DNA of 64,000 bases, taken from assembly GCA_031362155.1 (NCBI GenBank), contig JANLRZ010000181.1, positions 7,144 to 71,143 of the forward strand, written 5' to 3'. A model generated the notes under the pieces. That model saw only the letters and a program-made list of their open reading frames with translations. It searched no databases and had not been told where the DNA came from. This document shows, in pieces, positions 61,778 to 64,000 of this stretch. A program made the translations under genes and the position numbers. The stretch's first letter is position 1. Each line of letters begins with the position of its first letter. Source of the DNA: JAENVU01 sp031362155 (GTDB taxonomy: Bacteria > Actinomycetota > Acidimicrobiia > IMCC26256 > JAENVU01).

Positions 61778-62275
61778 GTGTCACGCCGAGGCATAGCCCC
61801 CGAACACTGGACGTGGCGCGACGGACCGGTCGCGCCCGGCCGGGCCGTCGTCATCGACATCGACGGCGTGTTGTCGGACGCCGTCACCCGCCAGCACTAC
61901 ATCGAAGCGCCTCGCCGGGACTGGCGTGGGTTCTTCGACGCGTGCGGTGACGACCCCGTGATCGAAGAAGTCCGGGTCATGCTGGACCTCCTGCAGCAGG
62001 ACATCATCGTGATCCTGCTGACGGCCCGTCCCCAACGGGTCCACGAACTCACCGAGGCGTGGTTGCGCCGGTATCACATTCGCTGGGACGTGCTGCTCAT
62101 GCGCCCATGGGGTGATTACGAACTCTCTCGCGACTTCAAGCAATCCTCGCTGTGGGATCTCCGGGACTACGGGTTCGACGTGCTGCTCGGTATCGAGGAC
62201 GATCGCCGAAACGTCGAGATGCTCCGCGCCGAAGGTGTCCCGACGCTCTACCGCCATTCCGGCTACTACGACTAA
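61778..62275 (+). CDS. HAD-superfamily phosphatase-like protein
   Basis: 165 residues. HAD motif I is IDIDGVLSD (Asp27, Asp29), motif II is ILLTARP, and motif IV is GIEDDRRNVEML; a candidate motif III lysine is in DFKQSSL. It resembles the phosphatase domain of polynucleotide kinase-phosphatases. Substrate unknown: a nucleic-acid 3' end or small phosphate ester are both possible. GTG 61778 is six bases after acs, so the two may be cotranscribed. Confidence 0.75.
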   Translation: MSRRGIAPEHWTWRDGPVAPGRAVVIDIDGVLSDAVTRQHYIEAPRRDWRGFFDACGDDPVIEEVRVMLDLLQQDIIVILLTARPQRVHELTEAWLRRYHIRWDVLLMRPWGDYELSRDFKQSSLWDLRDYGFDVLLGIEDDRRNVEMLRAEGVPTLYRHSGYYD

Positions 62276-62411
62276 TTCGCTCTTGGCCCTGCGGGCCGGG
62301 CCGCTCGGGCCACGGCCGCCGCCACGTACCTGTGGTCCTGGCGTTCGGGTCGGTCCCTGTCGGCGTCGGCCTCTTGTTTCGCTCTTGTCTTTCGCTCTCG
62401 GCCCTGCGGGC
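62276..62411 (+). repeat. 21-base direct repeat in the gap after the HAD gene
   Basis: 62276-62296 and 62391-62411 match at 20 of 21 bases, and a shorter copy of TTCGCTCTTG lies at about 62378. Each long copy contains GGCCCTGCGGGC, a 5-bp hairpin (62285-62297 in the first) that might end transcription. The rest of this 210-base gap holds no gene that I can see. Confidence 0.65.
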
Positions 62412-62485
62412 ACCTCGCGTCACCAACGGTGACAAGGCCAGGGCTACGCTCGGACGGCCGAAAACGGTGGGTCCGGGGGAGCGAC

Positions 62486-64000
62486 GTGCAAACAACCGAG
62501 AGCGGGACGACCGCGCTGCGTACCCGGCACACGGTTGTCATCTTCTTGGTGAGCCTGGCCGGTCTGCTGCTCGAGGTGGGCTACACCCGCGTCGTCTCCT
62601 ACAAGCTCTGGTACTACTACACCTACCTCGTTCTCGGTCTCGCGCTCCTTGGCATCGGCTCCGGTGGAATCTTCGTGGTCGTCTGGCCTCGTCTGCGCCG
62701 GGCCGCCACCGACACCATCGTCGCCGTGTGTTCTGCGATCAGCGCAGTCGCCGTCACCGCCGGCTATTTCCTCGTCGCCCGCCTCCACATCGACACCGTC
62801 CAGATCTGGGACTACGGCACGTCGGGTTCGTACAAGGCCTTGGCCAAGCTGGCCCTGATCTGTTTCGTGCTGTTCGCGTCGTTCGTGCCACTGGGGATCA
62901 TCATCTCGACCATCCTCGGTCGCGGGAGTGAACGTGTGGGTCGCCTGTACTTCTCGGACCTGATGGGTGCCGCCCTCGGCTGCGCACTCGCCATCCCCCT
63001 GATCTCTTGGCTTGGCCCACCGCAGGTCATCGTGGTCTCGGCGCTCGTCTTCGCCGTGGTCGGGATGGTCGCGTTGGCCCGTTCGCCGCTGCCGATGATG
63101 GCGGTCGGGGCGGTCGCGATCGTGCTGGTCATCTTCGCCACCGGCACCGGCCTGGTCGACGTTCGACCCGAGGATCGCAAGGCAGATCCCGAACACGCGG
63201 CGTATTCGGAATGGGGTCCGGTGTTCCGGGTCGACGTCGCCGAGATCAAGCCGGAACTCAAGTCGTTGTTCCACGACGGCAGTTTCGGCTCGGCGATCTA
63301 CTCCTTCGACGGCGATGCGCCCGGGGTCACCCGCTTCGACGACGACCCGCGATCGCTCCCGTTTGCCCTGCTCGGCACCAAACCCGATCACACCCTCATC
63401 ATCGGTTCGGCCGGCGGCAACGAGATCGTCGCCGCGTTGCACTACGGCTCGAAAGCGATCGACGGCGTCGAGCTGAACCCGGTGACCGTCAAGCTCTTGA
63501 CCGACCGCTACCGGAAGTTCGCCGGGAACCTTGCCGACCAGCCCGGCGTCACGATTCACCAGGGTGACGGTCGGACCTACCTCGCCCGCAGCGGCGACAC
63601 GTACGACATCGTCTGGTTCGTCGCCCCTGACAGCTACGCCGCGAACAACGCCGCGTCGTCCGGCGCGTTCGTGTTGTCGGAGAGCTACCTCTACACCACC
63701 AACATGATCAAAGAGGCGCTGTCGCACCTCTCCGACCGCGGGATCATGGTCGTGCAGTTCGGCGAGCTGAGCTTCAAGGACGCCCCGAACCGCACCGCTC
63801 GGTACGTGATGACGGCCCGCAAGGCGCTCGAGGAAATGGGCGTCAAGGATCCCGGTCGTCACGTGATCGTGGCGCCGTACGTGACCAACGAATCCGGCGA
63901 TCTCTCCACCGTGATGGTCAAGCGCACCGAGTTCACCCCCGAGGAGATTCAACGTTTCCAGACCGGTATCACCAAGGTTCCGAAGAACGAGATCTCGTGG
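62486..64000 (+). CDS. Membrane-anchored spermidine synthase-like protein (3' end outside window)
   Basis: 505 codons are present and the frame is still open at the window edge. Residues 12 to about 225 hold six or more membrane helices. A soluble Rossmann domain follows with SAM-type motif IIGSAGGNEIVAAL, GVELNPVTV and GDGRTYL, as in fused membrane/spermidine synthase proteins of bacteria. The aminopropyltransferase role is uncertain because such fusions often lack polyamine-binding residues. GTG 62486 has GGGGGAG five bases upstream and a TACGCT box further up. Confidence 0.8.
   Translation, partial: MQTTESGTTALRTRHTVVIFLVSLAGLLLEVGYTRVVSYKLWYYYTYLVLGLALLGIGSGGIFVVVWPRLRRAATDTIVAVCSAISAVAVTAGYFLVARLHIDTVQIWDYGTSGSYKALAKLALICFVLFASFVPLGIIISTILGRGSERVGRLYFSDLMGAALGCALAIPLISWLGPPQVIVVSALVFAVVGMVALARSPLPMMAVGAVAIVLVIFATGTGLVDVRPEDRKADPEHAAYSEWGPVFRVDVAEIKPELKSLFHDGSFGSAIYSFDGDAPGVTRFDDDPRSLPFALLGTKPDHTLIIGSAGGNEIVAALHYGSKAIDGVELNPVTVKLLTDRYRKFAGNLADQPGVTIHQGDGRTYLARSGDTYDIVWFVAPDSYAANNAASSGAFVLSESYLYTTNMIKEALSHLSDRGIMVVQFGELSFKDAPNRTARYVMTARKALEEMGVKDPGRHVIVAPYVTNESGDLSTVMVKRTEFTPEEIQRFQTGITKVPKNEISW

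Overview
The window is high-GC, gene-dense DNA from an actinomycete. An MshA-like mycothiol glycosyltransferase followed by a YbjN-family gene, a Rv0474-like XRE regulator, proC, and a rex-hemA-hemC-cobA/hemD-hemB-hemL cluster all match actinobacterial gene order. The split, b6f-type cytochrome b and the second complex I are not what mycobacteria or streptomycetes carry, so a deep-branching class such as Acidimicrobiia is my best guess (inference only). No rRNA, tRNA, CRISPR array or insertion sequence was seen, and no gene-free stretch exceeds about 300 bases.

Layout. 1-7.2 kb: XRE regulator, mshA, YbjN protein, proC, SAM hydroxide adenosyltransferase with a 30-residue membrane peptide, a secreted CAP protein, an acyl-CoA ligase and a 7-helix membrane protein. 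7.4-14.7 kb: rex followed by tetrapyrrole genes (siroheme dehydrogenase, hemA, hemC, cobA/hemD fusion, hemB, hemL). 14.7-20.6 kb, minus strand: an eight-gene b6f-like quinol:cytochrome c reductase operon (membrane protein, 2[4Fe-4S] ferredoxin, cytochrome b6-like, subunit IV-like, Rieske, diheme cytochrome c, membrane protein, lipoprotein). 20.8-23.3 kb: a geranylgeranyl/menaquinone reductase and a glycosyltransferase. 23.3-31.1 kb, minus strand: an accessory block with a SWIM protein, a SNF2 helicase, a DUF2786 protein, a probable AbiE-like toxin-antitoxin pair and a polysaccharide deacetylase; then yaaA on the plus strand. 32.1-47.4 kb: a complete 14-subunit complex I operon (nuoA-N). 47.5 kb: a MOSC protein. 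48.2-58.5 kb: a second, diverged complex I operon with only 11 subunits (no nuoE, F or G). 58.5-64 kb: a MidA/NDUFAF7-type methyltransferase, acetyl-CoA synthetase, a HAD phosphatase and a membrane-anchored spermidine-synthase-like protein cut by the window end.

How it fits together: most of the window builds a respiratory chain. Two complex I types feed quinone, a reductase of the menaquinone-tail family lies beside the b6f-like complex, the heme cluster supplies its cofactors, and Rex could tie heme supply to NADH/NAD+. Acetyl-CoA synthetase and the acyl-CoA ligase feed carbon in.

The most striking structural observation is that all five within-operon gaps of 40 bases or more (hemC/cobA, Rieske/cytochrome c, ferredoxin/cytochrome b, nuoG/nuoH, nuoC2/nuoD2) hold a 16-30 codon mini-ORF. 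Four of these overlap the upstream stop and the downstream start at both ends, like a translational relay. A second is that the MidA-type methyltransferase sits next to the 11-subunit complex I, and only that complex's NuoD keeps the arginine equivalent to the known NDUFAF7 target.
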